Positions 33,380 through 45,120 of a stretch of DNA of 64,000 bases are shown here, in pieces; position 1 is the stretch's first letter; each line of letters opens with the position of its first letter. The stretch is from Dactylorhiza incarnata. Lineage: Eukaryota; Streptophyta; Magnoliopsida; Asparagales; Orchidaceae. The translations under genes and the position numbers were made by a program. The stretch is taken from positions 3,844,001-3,908,000 of the forward strand of contig JAWHQI010000202.1 in assembly GCA_033032865.1 (NCBI GenBank). Direction: 5' to 3'. The notes below the pieces were generated by a model. The model saw nothing but the letters and a program-made list of their open reading frames with translations, ran no database searches and had not been told where the DNA came from.

Positions 33380-33481
33380 TAAATCATAGGAGGAGTTATG
33401 GATGAAGGGTCCTGATTTATTCAATGACATTTTAATTCATGGCTTTTTAAATCCATTGATACTTCTTTTTAGAATAGTATA
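33380..33481 (-). mobile_element. Helitron-like 5' terminus (third, eroded)
   Basis: The minus strand reads TATACTATTCTAAAAAGAAG from 33481. It aligns with the terminus at 30029 but has lost the leading TC, apparently into an (AT)n run. The TGD3-like exon lies 2.1 kb downstream in the same orientation. Confidence 0.45.
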
Positions 33482-33911
33482 TATATATATGTATATATGT
33501 TCTTTCACGCGTCTCTCACCGTCGTCCTCCGGATATTCCTAACCTGGCAACCACTATACATTGCCTCTATGATCACGCCATATCATACTCACGCCAACTT
33601 TTTTTGTCGTTCATTCTCTCACAATACCCCACCCCATCCGTCGACTCCCCCAACATTGACGATGCTATGAAAATATTGGGGTTGTGATGACGTGGATCGT
33701 ATTACCTCCAATTATTTTTTCATAAGAAAACAAAATTTATAGGCACATGAAGCGCATTATCATTAGGAGAGACTAAATGAATGTTTTCATGAAAGAAACT
33801 TCAAGATTTTGATAACTAGTGACTAATGTTTTTGGTCACCAAATAAATATTTTAGTGACTAAATTTTTTTGGGTCGCTAAATACTTTAAAATTTTAGCTT
33901 TTATGACTAAA

Positions 33912-35371
33912 TGATGCTCTTTCGGCAAGTGCACCGATCGCACAAGTAATAAAATGGGAGCAAGTCCACGAGTATCGATCTCTCGAGGAGTGCAAGTAGG
34001 GTGTATGGATCTCCTAATCAAAAAAATAATTGCAATTGTGATTTCGAACCAAACGGGGATTTTGATTTGGGATCCTAGGTTATCAACAAGAAATAAATTG
34101 AGGGTCGCAATCACCTCTTTGCCAAGCACGCTCCTAGATATTGCTAGGATGGCACTATCATAGTACGCTGCAACACAAGATCTTAGAACAAGGCACACCA
34201 CTAATATAAAAACCACCAAAAATCACACAAACATAATTATCATCTAGAGCAAAGTTAGGGTTTTTATACATCATGACAACATCTCAAAACACATTATCAA
34301 TACTACAATAAGGAAAGGGGGAGAAATACAACCGAGCATATGAAGGCTTGCCGAGATTCACGACCGGACTCAAGGGTTGTCAATCCTTGTCCGAGTTCGG
34401 TCCACGGTTGACGTCCGGGGTATGGAAGGGTTGTCAACTCCTTCTAATGAGCCCGTCTTCTTCGTTGATCTATGATGGCAGCTATCTTGCTGGAAACTTC
34501 CCAAAATACAAAATGTAATGATCGAAAATGGAGCTTGAGAGCTGGAACAATGTTTGTGGACGGAGACGAAGCTTTAGCGAGAGTTTTATGAAGAGATGGT
34601 AATCAGAGCTTCTCTCCCAAGATGGATCTTAGTTGAGGGTGAAGATGGAGTCATCCCACTTCTCCGGACTGCTCGCCATTGAAAAGGCCGAAAAAGTGCA
34701 TCATTAGGTCGGACAATCCTACACACTTAAATAGAGGCATTAATTTTAAGGAACGCACGTTCAAAATGCACGACCGTGCTTTTTGGGCCGTGTGATTTAC
34801 AAAGATAAACAACGCCTGGAGCTACAGGAAGGTCGTGCATTTTTGTTCACGCATGAGCTGTGCACTCGTGCACGACCAAAAACACACGAGGTATTATAGA
34901 CCATATATTTCGATGGTATTCAGGTAGGTCGTGTGTTTTCCTTCATGCACGATTGAATTCAATCGTGCGTTAAGGAAAACGCACAATGAACATCATCAAA
35001 TAGAGCTCTGAGTAAATCGCACGATCACATCAATCATGCATTAACAATTATCGCACGGTCGTGCGATTTACCCAAATTGCAATGCTCAGCTCATGGGTTT
35101 GATCCATTTGCATTCAATCAAAATATAATCCCTTACCACATAGGAAATCACATAACATCCATAATACAAGCATGAACAGGCATGGGGAGCCCCCAAAGGC
35201 ATACCCCCAGCATAGAATGCGCAATTGCACACCCCAATAGATGAAAAGAGTGCACTATGTGTAAAATGATATCAAAAGTAAATATGAGTGTTTTAACGCT
35301 AAAAGGGTAGTGCACGAGTGAGAAAACAAGCCTAGATGAGTCCAAAAACCCTATATAATTGGGAATCGTCA
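33912..35371 (-). mobile_element. Complete 3' LTR of the deleted Athila-type element
   Basis: It is 1460 bp, starting TGACGATTCCC on the minus strand. It contains CGTGCGTTAAGGAAAACGCAC-type palindromic motifs and shares the start, the TGTGCAATTGC block and the CATCA end with the 8156-14248 element, so the two families are related. Confidence 0.82.
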
Positions 35372-35385
35372 CACCCCCAGACTTA
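35372..35385 (-). promoter_or_regulatory. Polypurine tract
   Basis: The minus strand reads TAAGTCTGGGGGTG directly before the LTR start, the same tract as at 12716-12728. Confidence 0.8.
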
Positions 35386-35489
35386 ACTGTTTGCGCGTTC
35401 TGAGCAAACCATTCTACGCAGATGGGGAAAATAGCTAGCTAGCACAGAAATTGTGACACAGAATACCCTGCGAAGTCGCACGCTCACGT

Positions 35490-36026
35490 GCCTGAAGGTA
35501 CAGGAAGGTCGTGCGTTTTTGTTCACGTACGAGCACTGCGCTTGTGCGCGACCAAAAATGCATGGGGTATGACATACTATATATTTCGATGGTATTCAGG
35601 TAGGTCGTGTGTTTTCCTTCATGCACCGTTGAATTCAATCGTGCGTTAAGGAAAATGCACAGTGAACATCATCACATAGAGCTCTGAGTAAATCACACGA
35701 TCACATCAATCGTGCATTAACAATAATCGCACGGTCATGAGATTTACACATATTGCAATGCTCAGCTCATGGGTTTAATCCACCTGCATTCAATTAAAAT
35801 ATAAGATCTTACCACATAGGAAATCACATAGCATCCACAATACAAGTTTGAATAGGCATGGGGAGCCCCCAAAGGCATACCCCCAGCACAGATGATGCGT
35901 TAAGGAAAATGCATGTAAAATGATAACTATAGTAAATATGAGCATTTTAACGCTAAAAGGGCAGTGCACGTGTGAGAAAGCAAGCCTACATGAGTCCGAA
36001 AAACCCTATATAATTGGGAATCATCA
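35490..36026 (-). mobile_element. Truncated 5' LTR of the deleted Athila-type element
   Basis: It aligns with 34816-35371 of the complete LTR and stops abruptly at 35490. A gap near 35897 removes about 50 bp relative to the other copy. Confidence 0.8.
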
Positions 36027-36199
36027 CTGAACTTATATTTTGTCATTAAATATATGTTTTGAGTGACCAAATATATATTTCACCACTATAAACGTGTCTT
36101 TATTCATGAACTATATTTTGTCACTAAAGAGATGTTTTTAGTGATGAATTATAATTTGTCACAAAATTTTCGTCACTAAATGTCAGTTTTTTTGTAGAG

Positions 36200-36472
36200 A
36201 AAGATCGAGTACTAGTCTTCTAAACATAGTTTTAATCATCATTTGAAATTGTCTTTCTCTTCATGCAAACTAGCAAATTTCTAATTGATAAAATAATAGA
36301 AAATTTCTTAAAGTAAATGTATTCAACTCGCCCGGAAAAATACGACCTTGATATTTTAATATCCTACAATATATTCGATAAGGTACGCTTGTCTTTATCA
36401 ATATAGGATTGGAGAAAATCTTCTTCTTGATTTCTACATCTCATTCTCTCCAATATATCATTTTCACTATCA
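36200..36472 (+). mobile_element. Right end of an Athila-like LTR
   Basis: The stretch ends in CTATCA just before a degenerate tRNA-Asp-type primer site. It contains ACTCGCCCGGAAAAATACGACC and GGTACGCTTG, typical of the end of such LTRs. The left part is missing at the CACTA-like border. Confidence 0.55.
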
Positions 36473-36479
36473 AGGTTTT

Positions 36480-36496
36480 TGCATTGTTGCCAGGGA
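36480..36496 (+). promoter_or_regulatory. Degenerate primer-binding site
   Basis: TGCATTGTTGCCAGGGA resembles TGGCGCCGTTGCCGGGGA, with most differences being C-to-T or G-to-A changes. Confidence 0.6.
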
Positions 36497-36923
36497 TTTT
36501 GAGTTGATATTTTGAAAAAAGGAAAATCTATTAATTTTATCAATTCTTTTTCTTTTTTCTTTTTTTAAGGTGTAACAATATTCTTGGAAAGGGAGATTTG
36601 GGATGTCACCCCAACATATATCCTAGTACCAGTGCGATCCCTTCACTAGGTAGACCTTGGGACGTCCAGGACTAATCTAAAGTTGACTAATAAGTCATAA
36701 AAATATATATATATATTATTAATTTTTGAATCCTCTTCTTTTCTTCTTTCTATTTTTTTGTTCTTCCTCTTTTCAGTGTATGACCTGAGAAAATTCTTTG
36801 AATAATCATGATTTTAATTTTGATTTAGAAATCGAGCGCACCTTACAGCAATGCCTCCGATTTCATGATCAAGAGTTACTAATAATTCTCGCAGAATCTA
36901 TCAGAGACACTAACATATAAATT

Positions 36924-37265
36924 ATGGGTGAGCCAAATCCTGATGAGGCCCAGCAACAGACCATGTCCTATTACAACCGAACTCGGAAGGGACAACAATC
37001 TAATTTTGAGATCAAGTCTATCATCATCCAAATGGTACAACAATCAGGAACCTTCGATTTTCTACCGGACGAAAATCCAAATTCTCATCTCTCAAATTTT
37101 CTTGAAATCTGCGATACTTTTAAAATAAATGGTGTTGCTAATGACGCCATTCAGTTGAGATTATTCCCTTTTTCCTTGTGGTTAAAGGCCAAGCAGTAGT
37201 TAGACTTTCTTCCTAGAGGATCCATCACTACATGGGCTGAAATGGAGAGAGAAAATTGTCTTAGT
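36924..37265 (+). pseudogene. gag: Athila-like gag, N-terminal fragment
   Basis: From the ATG at 36924 the frame reads FEIKSIIIQMVQQSGTFDFL near residue 28, then DENPNSHLSNFLEICDTFKI and LRLFPFSLWLKAKQ. These are the conserved capsid blocks of Athila-type gag proteins. A TAG replaces the expected Trp codon at 37197, after which LDFLPRGSITTWAEME continues in the same frame. The gene is then cut at about 37265 by a Tekay-like LTR. The 5' leader (36497-36923) is non-coding. Confidence 0.82.
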
Positions 37266-37730
37266 CCTTATTACTAACAGTCGGTTGTGACCGTAGGATT
37301 CTAAGGATCTGGATTAGCAGTACGACCAGCAGGACTGGATGACAAGACATGAAGATCATTTTCCATGCAGCACCATTATTTGACGACAGATTGATAAGGG
37401 TTCCATAGCTTCCATATAGATGTAGAGTGAGAGAGTTGTTCTGCTTTATTTTGGACATGTACCGGTCATAAGCCATTTTCTCTCCATTACTTATTGTACT
37501 CATTATTGGACTTGTACACATTTGGAATTATTTTATGATGTATAAATATGTGATTGTGGACATGGTTTTACTTTATATTCTTCTTATCTCTTGTTCGCCT
37601 GGTTGATCGTTCTTGTCGGCAGGATCGACATCTTGCGGAGGCGGCTAGCTCGTGTGTTAGCGTCACCATAAGGCGGCGGTTCTGGGCATAAGATCCGGGA
37701 ACTCTCTGGGTGTGGGAGAGGGATTTTACA
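37266..37730 (+). mobile_element. Tekay-like Ty3/gypsy LTR (partial)
   Basis: It is homologous to 2163-2864 (shared ATGTGATTGTGGACAT, GGCGGTTCTGGGCATAAGA and the end TTTTACA). Only about 465 bp are present, so the left part is missing or the LTR is short. A primer site follows two bases later. Confidence 0.65.
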
Positions 37731-37732
37731 AC

Positions 37733-37743
37733 TGGTATCAGAG
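37733..37743 (+). promoter_or_regulatory. Primer-binding site, initiator tRNA-Met type
   Basis: TGGTATCAGAG lies two bases after the LTR end, the usual site of chromovirus elements. Confidence 0.85.
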
Positions 37744-40200
37744 GAACAAATGATCCAATGAGAAAGAAGTCCATAAACCTTGGGACACTACTGCTCATGT
37801 TTGTTTGAGGACAAACTAGCAGTGGAAGCAGTTGTGAGCCCATGTGTAAAAATCACTCAGAATAGTCCATTAATCTATGAGTTAGGCCAACCCAACTAGG
37901 ACATCATTCTAGTTTGACGCACCAAGGCGATTTTATAGCATACACTAATTGACCTCAGGTATAGACTGGTTAAGGCATGATGATACCCAAAATACTTAAG
38001 GAAAAAGTATAAACGGGGAAGTAACTACTTAAAGCCAAAACTTTAATGCCCCTAATTCTCCTACCAAGTGATATTATCACTTCTTACCTAATAAATAGGA
38101 CCGCCCCAAGAGATTTGGTGCTTGAAAAACCATTAGTGGATAGTAGGAGACTCGTCGACTTAGTATCCAAACCAGCAACTGGGTTACATTGAAACAATCG
38201 CCAGGAAAAAAACTAGAGGTCAGATAAGGATTCGAGTTCATAAAAGGCCCATTTGTGGATTGCCCAAAGATTAACCTTGAGTAAGGTTGTGGTATTTGGT
38301 AACTTTGGGGGCCTAAAGTTTGTAGAATATTCATAGGTCTCAGGATGGAACTCCAAGTCTAGAGTTGTATGCCCTAAGGATTGAATGCATATCTAGGATG
38401 AATACATCATAAGGATATCAAAAGAAACTTAGCCCATATGTACGGGGGCTAATCCTTTTGTTTAATGGGGGCAGTTCGGTACTAACTCAAGTTCCCTAGA
38501 CCTTATTTTTGGAAATGTTCATCACAAGCATAAGCGACCATGAAGTATGCAACATTACTCGGCTGAAGAAGTGATTTTGAAGTATGCACAATTGGTTTGA
38601 TGATCAACCCTCCATAGAAGTCGAGACTGTTATAAACACACAATCAGAATAAGAGCATAGAGCATTCCAAAGAATGGTTTTTCACCCCTTGTTGCCCTAA
38701 GGACTAGATGGATAAGTAAATGAAGAAAATAGTAAATGAAGTCTTTGATACATAAATACGGTCGCCTAGGCATATTGGTATGCGACTCTTGAAATCGAGG
38801 AAGGTAATATAAGACTTCGAGAATTTTCAATTCAGAGCACAATGAAGTAGATAGCTACTTAGTACCCAACCTATGGAGGAATCATGTTGTCCCTAATACA
38901 AGACACAGTAGGATTCATTTGCATATTCACATGGAAAATTAAGAAAAATTTATTTTCAAAAGACCTAAAGTCGAGGCAACATGGGTTTGTAGAAAGAGTT
39001 TTACATATAATTAAGATGACTTTGATATTTATTGCCTCAACAAATTATATCACTAGATGCCCCACCAACATAACTCTAATATCGTAACACACCATTGGTG
39101 ATTATATTGTCGGTTAAGGATTCAAATTAACAAATTCATGAAGAACGCAATTGAGTCCCGACATGAACTATAGACATAGTGTAGATTTAAGTCGGATATG
39201 CACTGGATAAGAATGGATCGGGGCAAACGGTGCAATTCTGTTTGTCGGACTAATATCTGAATTTAGTCAAATGGTTAGAAACATAGGATGGTCAAGCTAG
39301 CTTCTTGGGACAAAGAAATCACCTTTTGGGATATGTGGATTGGAACTAGGTCCCTGCATGTTAGAGTAATAGCAAGTATTCCTTCATATTTGGGCATTCG
39401 AAGGTGATTCATATTTGGCTTCTTCAATCAAAAGCCAAAACATTTCAATTTGAGTAATTCATTATATTGGAAACTTGCAGATTGAAATAAGCAGAATAGT
39501 TGCAGACTTCATACTAGAAGGCAAATAATGACGTTCACAATATGAATGACTGAGATTAATTACTAAATTGTGACATTCAGGGTATGATAACCCCGAGAAT
39601 TTAAAATTGATGGACAATATATCTAAGATGTATAAATTATATGTGATCTTTCAACCAGAGCACGTACGTTTTAAGGACATCATCATCGCCATTAGAAAGA
39701 TTCGGGACTATGGGAGACTGATTTTTTATAGTCAAAAGCACCCATGATGAAATAACATGAAAACTAAGGGGTTTGATGATATCTCCCTATGAGGTCATAT
39801 ATAGGAGGGAGTGTAGGACTCCACTCTTATGGATTCGGGAAGTAGACCCGAAGGCACTGGGGCCAGGATATATAGAGGGCCCAGGTGCCCAGATGTGATA
39901 GATCCAGGGTTGGATGTTGGAAGTACAGAACGGACAGGCTAAATATTACGATGCGAGACATCGTAAGGTAGAAGTCTAAGCAGGAGATAGGGTAAATTTG
40001 AAAATATGACTGGCACATGGAGTCTCACGGGTATGGAGACTAATGAAGCTCAATCTGAGATACATGGGGCCTTACAGGATCCTGGTGTGGATCAACCCCT
40101 TGGTTTATAAATTGGAGCTGCCGTCGGGATTGGCAGAATTGCGCGACATTTTTCATATCTCCTCGCATGAATTCGAGTTGAGGAGTGGAATCTGGGCGAG
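37744..40200 (+). pseudogene. pol: Eroded Tekay-like gag-pol remnant
   Basis: Most of this stretch is too decayed to translate. The clear part is the integrase C-terminus at about 39924-40190: GQAKYYDARHRKVEV, then LNLRYMGPYRILVWI and LPSGLAELRDIFHIS, which match the conserved integrase tail of chromoviruses (LSPRYIGPFRI, then VHDVFHVS). Order and strand fit the LTR at 37266-37730. No reverse transcriptase catalytic motif is readable and a chromodomain cannot be confirmed. Confidence 0.65.
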
Positions 40201-40507
40201 CTGGAGCACTGATAGTGGCTGGGGGAGGTGCCAACTTAGCCGAAATTGCATATTAATGGCAACCCATCTAGTACCCTCCCCCTCTCTTAGTTGAGCTCAC
40301 CATCCCGTTTAGAAACTTGAGAGAAGGAGAAGCCCCATCTTTCGGAGAGGAATCGTGCACTGGTGGTGGAGATTGGCAAGTAGCCGACGAAGGTGGCCGG
40401 AAATGGCATCCCAGAAAAATAACCACCATCAAGACCAATAAAGGTATTGTTTCTCCTCCCCTCCCCTGGTGCTAGTCTTCCCTCTCTGAAAGTCCTCTGA
40501 TATCAGT
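40201..40507. other. No gene seen; short internal stub of the adjacent copia LTR
   Basis: At 40496-40506 the minus strand reads TGATATCAGAG, one mismatch from a copia primer site, two bases outside the LTR that ends at 40508. The remaining internal part of that element is not recognisable here. Confidence 0.5.
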
Positions 40508-42055
40508 TGAAAGTACTCTCTAATATCAAAGGAAAGGGAGGTAAGATCTTAAGGTTACTCTAGAGGGGGGGTGAATAGAGTATTAATAAGTTTTTCACTT
40601 ATTTGTATAGCGGAATTAAAATAGTGATATATATATATATATATACTGAGTGAGTTATAAAACAAAATAAAGAACACATCACAGCACAATATAGGAAAAT
40701 AAACAAGAACACAGAAGACACAAGGATCTATAGTAGTTCCCCAATAAACCTGGGTACATCTACTCTTCTACCACCCATGGTAGGAATCCACTAGGTTTTT
40801 GTTCAGTTGCTCTATCACCAATGGGTTTTTGATCAGGTGCCCAAACACCACTGAGCTTTTGATCAGGTGCTCAAACCAAACTACAGGTTTTTGTTTAGGT
40901 GCCCTGCCACCAAGTGGTTAACTTTTGAAGGGAGTTAGAACCCTATACAAGATGGGGTAAAGAGGGTTATGAAGTTCTTCTCTGTCAATAATCTGAGAGA
41001 AGACTAGTGGATTTGATGTTGTAAAGCTCCCCCTGTCTAATAGAAAATAGTTGACAGTTGAGGATGGAGCTTTCTCTTGAATATAGATCTTCCTTGATAG
41101 CTGATGAATCTGAGAGACAATGGTTTCTCAGATTATTGTTGCTCTTGAAGATTTGAACTTGCAGCAGAAATGTGAGATAAGATCTGTGTTGTTGTTCTCA
41201 GAGATTGAGAGGTGCTGCTGCTTGAGGAAGATGAAGATTTGTTTTTCTTTCTGTATTTCTCTCGACAGTATTGTCTTTTTTTTTACTACTGATACTTCTC
41301 TTCTCCTGTCTTCCTTTTTCTTTTGACTATATATCTCTAGTTTTAAATTCAAATCCTCTGAATAAGGAATAGAATAATCAGGAGGATTAATTATTGGAAC
41401 TGCAAGCAAGACTTTAATTCCTTTTCCTTTTTCCAATATGCCAAACGGCTACTTTCTCTGGAAGAGAAGGGAAGTAATAAAATAGAAGGAGGAATTAAAA
41501 TCTTGTCTTATCTTGAAATGAATAACTCCAAATAATAGAATAGATCTGTTGCTGATTTAGGTTGATTTGAAATCAGAGATTAGAATATAACTGATCTGTT
41601 TGAAATTCATCGAGCTGAAATAAGAATTCTTCAATCTAAATGTTGATTTCGTCGAACTGAACTTCTGTAGCTGATTCGTCGAACACAGACTGGAGTTTGT
41701 CGAACTAGACTGGAGTTCGTCGAACTGAGAGAATAATCTGCTGGCTGGCGGGAGAACTGAGTTCGTCGAGCTGAGAGCAAGTTCATCGAACACAGAGAGA
41801 AGTTCATCGAACGCAGAATGAGTTCGTCGAACGCAGAACCTTGGCAAGTTCGTTGAACTGGAGCATGTCGTTCGTCGAATGCAGGATGGAGTTCGTCGAA
41901 CGCAGTATGGAGTTTGTCAAACACAGAAACTTATTCTTTTCCTTAAGTTCTAATCAGCCTAATACCTTGACCCTTAGACTATACATTGGGGTCAACATAG
42001 TCCTAGTCAATAGATAGTGATCCTAGCCCAAATCAGTAATAGGGTTGTTCCAACA
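40508..42055 (-). mobile_element. Copia LTR (SIRE-like), minus strand
   Basis: The minus strand starts TGTTGGAACAACCC at 42055 and ends GAGTACTTTCA at 40508, 1548 bp. A poly-C run followed by CTCTAGAGTAACC near the end matches the other SIRE-type LTRs. A degenerate primer site follows, but no target duplication is visible (TCAGT versus CTCAC), so it is probably a 5' LTR whose body has been lost. Confidence 0.8.
41640..41935 (-). repeat. GTTCGTCGAAC motif array
   Basis: At least ten copies of GAGTTCGTCGAACGCAGA-like units lie in the U3 part of the LTR. The core GTTCGTCGAAC is palindromic around a central T. The same core recurs in the Tat LTR (44290-44860) and in the first SIRE LTR. Confidence 0.9.
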
Positions 42056-43672
42056 CTCACCCTTCCCATTTCATTCGACGAAGAAATTTGCGAGTTCACC
42101 ATTGCATTTTCTTATTCCTATACAAAAATAAATAAAAATGATGGGAGAGTAACTCCGGCCACCTCTGGCCAAACGGCAACCGCCGTTCGACAGCCCCGAG
42201 TAGGATGAATGTGGTGGCAGGAGGGATCGGCCAGAGACGGCCTTGGGCGACCAAATATGGGAGTTGAAATGGCTACAGAATGCTCAATCAGAGCCGTGGG
42301 CTCGGGGAAGAAGATGATATGCCAGTCGTCCGATCTGTGATGATCGATTAAACACAGGCCACTTAATTAGTTAACTGTTTTGTCAAGTTAATGGTCTGAT
42401 CTTTAAATATTTGTAGAAAATACTTAATGGCATAAAAAGTGCTCAACATGAAAAAGGTAGCCCCTTGAGTCTACTATTTTTAGAAATTTAGTGCACTCAA
42501 TTTGGAGCCATGTAGCACCCTTTCCACCCATTCTAGTGGGGCTGGTCCAAAAAGGGTCGCAAGGACAAAAGTGGGTGCCCACCCTAGACCCCTATCCAAA
42601 TGGCTTGAAATTTCAGCCATGCATGGGCTTAGATAGGACACACTTACTGACCAAAAATCAGATGTCTCGGAAGATATAATCTAAAGTTTTGATAAACATT
42701 TAATAATCCTTACATGGGTTAATTAATGGGTTATATGACCTAAAATTCACCCAAATTAGTGGTGGATGGTAAATCTAGTCATAAAAAGTCTCTGGACAAA
42801 ATTTTGGGCAGTTTGGACTTGTGCATGTTGAGATATCTCACATGCAAGACTTGTTATAGAGTAGGGCATTGTGTGCATATAGCATATATTCATTCCTTGG
42901 GATTTTTCTATGATTCCCTTGCCTAGAGGCTGAATTAGTGAAACTAACCAACATAAAATTTGTAGATCCCTAGTTGAACTACAATTATAAATTGATTTCA
43001 TGCAATTTGGAGTAGTATAGCTCCTTGTGCACTCATAGTTTAGGATATACATTTTGAACCCTAGACACTATTTTGAGTGCCCCCATCATTTGACTCATCC
43101 AAAAGATCAGAAATTTGGGGCATGCATGACTCATGACCTCATAAACCCTCTGTCCAAAAATGAGAATTTTTGAAAAAAAAATTTCTATGGTTTTAGTATA
43201 ACATGTGATTCTACTAATACAAGTCATTTTTGTGTCAAATCAAGTCAATGTAACCCAAATTTTGGGTGACATGCCATTTAGGGCATAATTAGTCACTAGT
43301 TATATTTGGAGGTCTTTTGAACTTCTGCATATTGGGGAAAGTCCACATGCATGAACATGTATACTAAAGGAATTGTCACATATAGTGTACAAATCATATT
43401 TTGTGAATTTAAAAAGATCCCCTCAGTCAATGTTGATGAAAATTGACACATGGGTTTATGAGTATGAGAACTATCATCTCTGAAAAATTGACCAACCTCG
43501 GGGTTAAATTCCCTAGGGAATTAAGGTTTTGTGGTTTTGTCATATTGAACCTAAATGAACATTCTAGGATCAAAACTATATTGGATATTATAAAACTCTG
43601 GAGTTTACTAGGAAAAGTGATGATACACTCTATGGAATATTGCTGGATTTTTTAGAAATATTATTGTTTATT
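42056..43672. other. No recognisable gene; host of Tat and copia insertions
   Basis: AT-rich, LTR-like non-coding sequence without a repeat partner in the window. Open frames are short and unsupported. Confidence 0.4.
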
Positions 43673-45081
43673 TCTTGAAACCGATTTCTCAGCCTCTTGT
43701 AGAGCTCGGGGCCCTCACCGAAATGAGGGGCAGCTAGCCCTTACTGATCCCTTGGAGAAGGTAGACTGAAGACTAGGAAAATGACTAAGACCTTAGTCAC
43801 AGTGAGGAGGTCCCTCCACTAACCCAGAAGATCGTTGAGCGCTTCCCCTCCCAAGCCAAAGCTGAGCCTCGGGCACCTTGGAGAGCTCTAGAAATGCTAG
43901 CCAAAGAGAGCCTGAGGAGAGAGAAGATGAAGTGAAGTCCTCTCCAAAGGTACCCTTTAGGTCTTATTAATAGGTTTTCTGATCTGGTTTGCAAATAGCA
44001 GGACTCCGCCTTTTGATTTTACTATCCGCACCCCAAACGGGTCTGCTAACAGCCAAACTCCGCTGTTTGGAGAGGCTAAAGGCAGACCACCAAGGGTAAA
44101 AGGGTAATTTGTCCCTATCAACTTATGGGCAAAGAACTGCGAGAACATTACTCCTGAAGCTCTCGCGGGCCTTCTCGCGAGTCCTGCTCGCGATGCCTCT
44201 CCTAGGAGATCGCCCTGCGAGGACCTCGCTGGCCCATTCTGGCGGTATCTGCCAAGGTCTGGTCTCGCGACCCTTCCTGCGAGACCGCCTCTTGACTTCG
44301 TCGAGCTCAACACACATTTCGTCGAACGCAGGGCACTTTGCCGATCACAAACGAGCTTGACGAATGCAGAATGTTAAACTGTTCGCTGACTGCTGAGAAG
44401 GGCGGTTCGTCGACCGCTGAGATGCTGATTGAAGCAAGCCATTCGTCGAATGCGGGAAACAATTCGTCGAACACAGAATTGAGCTCGTCGGGCGCTGAGG
44501 CCCGGTCTCGCGAGCCTCCCTGCGAGACCGCCTCTTGACTTTGTCGCGCACTGAGCACATTTCGCTGAACACCTCTTTACCGAACATAGGTCTCTTCTGC
44601 CAGCGGCTTGCGAGGCATTGGTGTGCCAGCCCTCGTTTGGCCCAGCCTTTTGAAGATATCTGCCGAGATCAGGATCTCGCGACTCCTCTTGCGAGACCAT
44701 CCCTTTAGCTTTAACGAGCTTAGAACACTTCATTGACTTCTGATGATTTTGCCGAACATGGGTGAGCTCGACGACTGCAGGTGAGCTCGACGAACCTGGA
44801 AAAGTTCGTAGAACGCGGGACTCCTTTCGTCGAGCTCAGAAAGCTTCCTCAAACTGCCTGCGAGCGTTCATCTCGACGACCCTTCTCGCTCGCCTCTCAG
44901 CGAGCCTTCCGGGAGAGACCTCTCCAAGGCCCCTCTCGCGAGGTCTTTGGCCCTATGGTCTTCCCCTCTTATCACTTCCTTCATCCTGTTGCCTTCTAAA
45001 CTGTGCCTCCTCGCGTGCCGAATATCGGGGTTGTACACAATCCCCGCTCTTCGCGAGGCTATTTAGGCTCGCGAAGAAACA
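43673..45081 (-). mobile_element. 3' LTR of the Tat element
   Basis: Its low-coordinate end is homologous to 57589-58001, the visible piece of the 5' LTR, over about 410 bp. That fixes the end at about 43673 (TCTTGAAACC versus TGTTGAAACC). The other border at about 45081 is my best estimate, from TGTTTCTTCGCGAG on the minus strand after a weak purine tract. GTTCGTCGAAC-type motifs fill 44290-44860, and CTCGCGAG occurs often. Confidence 0.65.
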
Positions 45082-45113
45082 TCCAACCCCTGGTATTCGC
45101 CCACCCTGGGGGC

Positions 45114-45120
45114 TATAAAT
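45114..45120 (+). promoter_or_regulatory. TATA box of antisense gene A
   Basis: GGGGGCTATAAATATC lies 83 bases upstream of the ATG at 45197, outside the LTR, and points into the element. Confidence 0.6.

Larger units (their letters stand above)
33912..36026 (-). mobile_element. Internally deleted Athila-type LTR element
   Basis: The minus-strand ends are TGATGATTCCC at 36026 and GAGCATCA at 33912, flanked by CTGAA and CTAAA, a one-mismatch target duplication in the CACTA-like sequence. A complete 3' LTR (33912-35371) is followed by a polypurine tract, about 105 bp of internal sequence and only the first 537 bp of the 5' LTR (35490-36026). A deletion has joined the 3' internal end to the middle of the 5' LTR and removed the primer site and all coding DNA. 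Confidence 0.82.
33780..36199. mobile_element. CACTA-like DNA transposon remnant, split by an LTR element
   Basis: Subterminal repeats of the type TTAGTGAC / GTCACTAAA occur on both sides of the inserted LTR element (33820-33911 and 36027-36185). At the right, the minus strand starts CTCTACAAAAAAACTGAC at 36199, one mismatch from the CACTACAAAAAAA ends of plant CACTA (En/Spm) elements. No transposase frame is present, so this is a short non-autonomous copy. The left terminus could not be fixed. Confidence 0.5.

Noticed and set aside
44100..45120. Several frames of 60-119 codons on both strands
   Set aside because: They lie in the Tat LTR, overlap in many registers and reflect CG-rich motif repeats.
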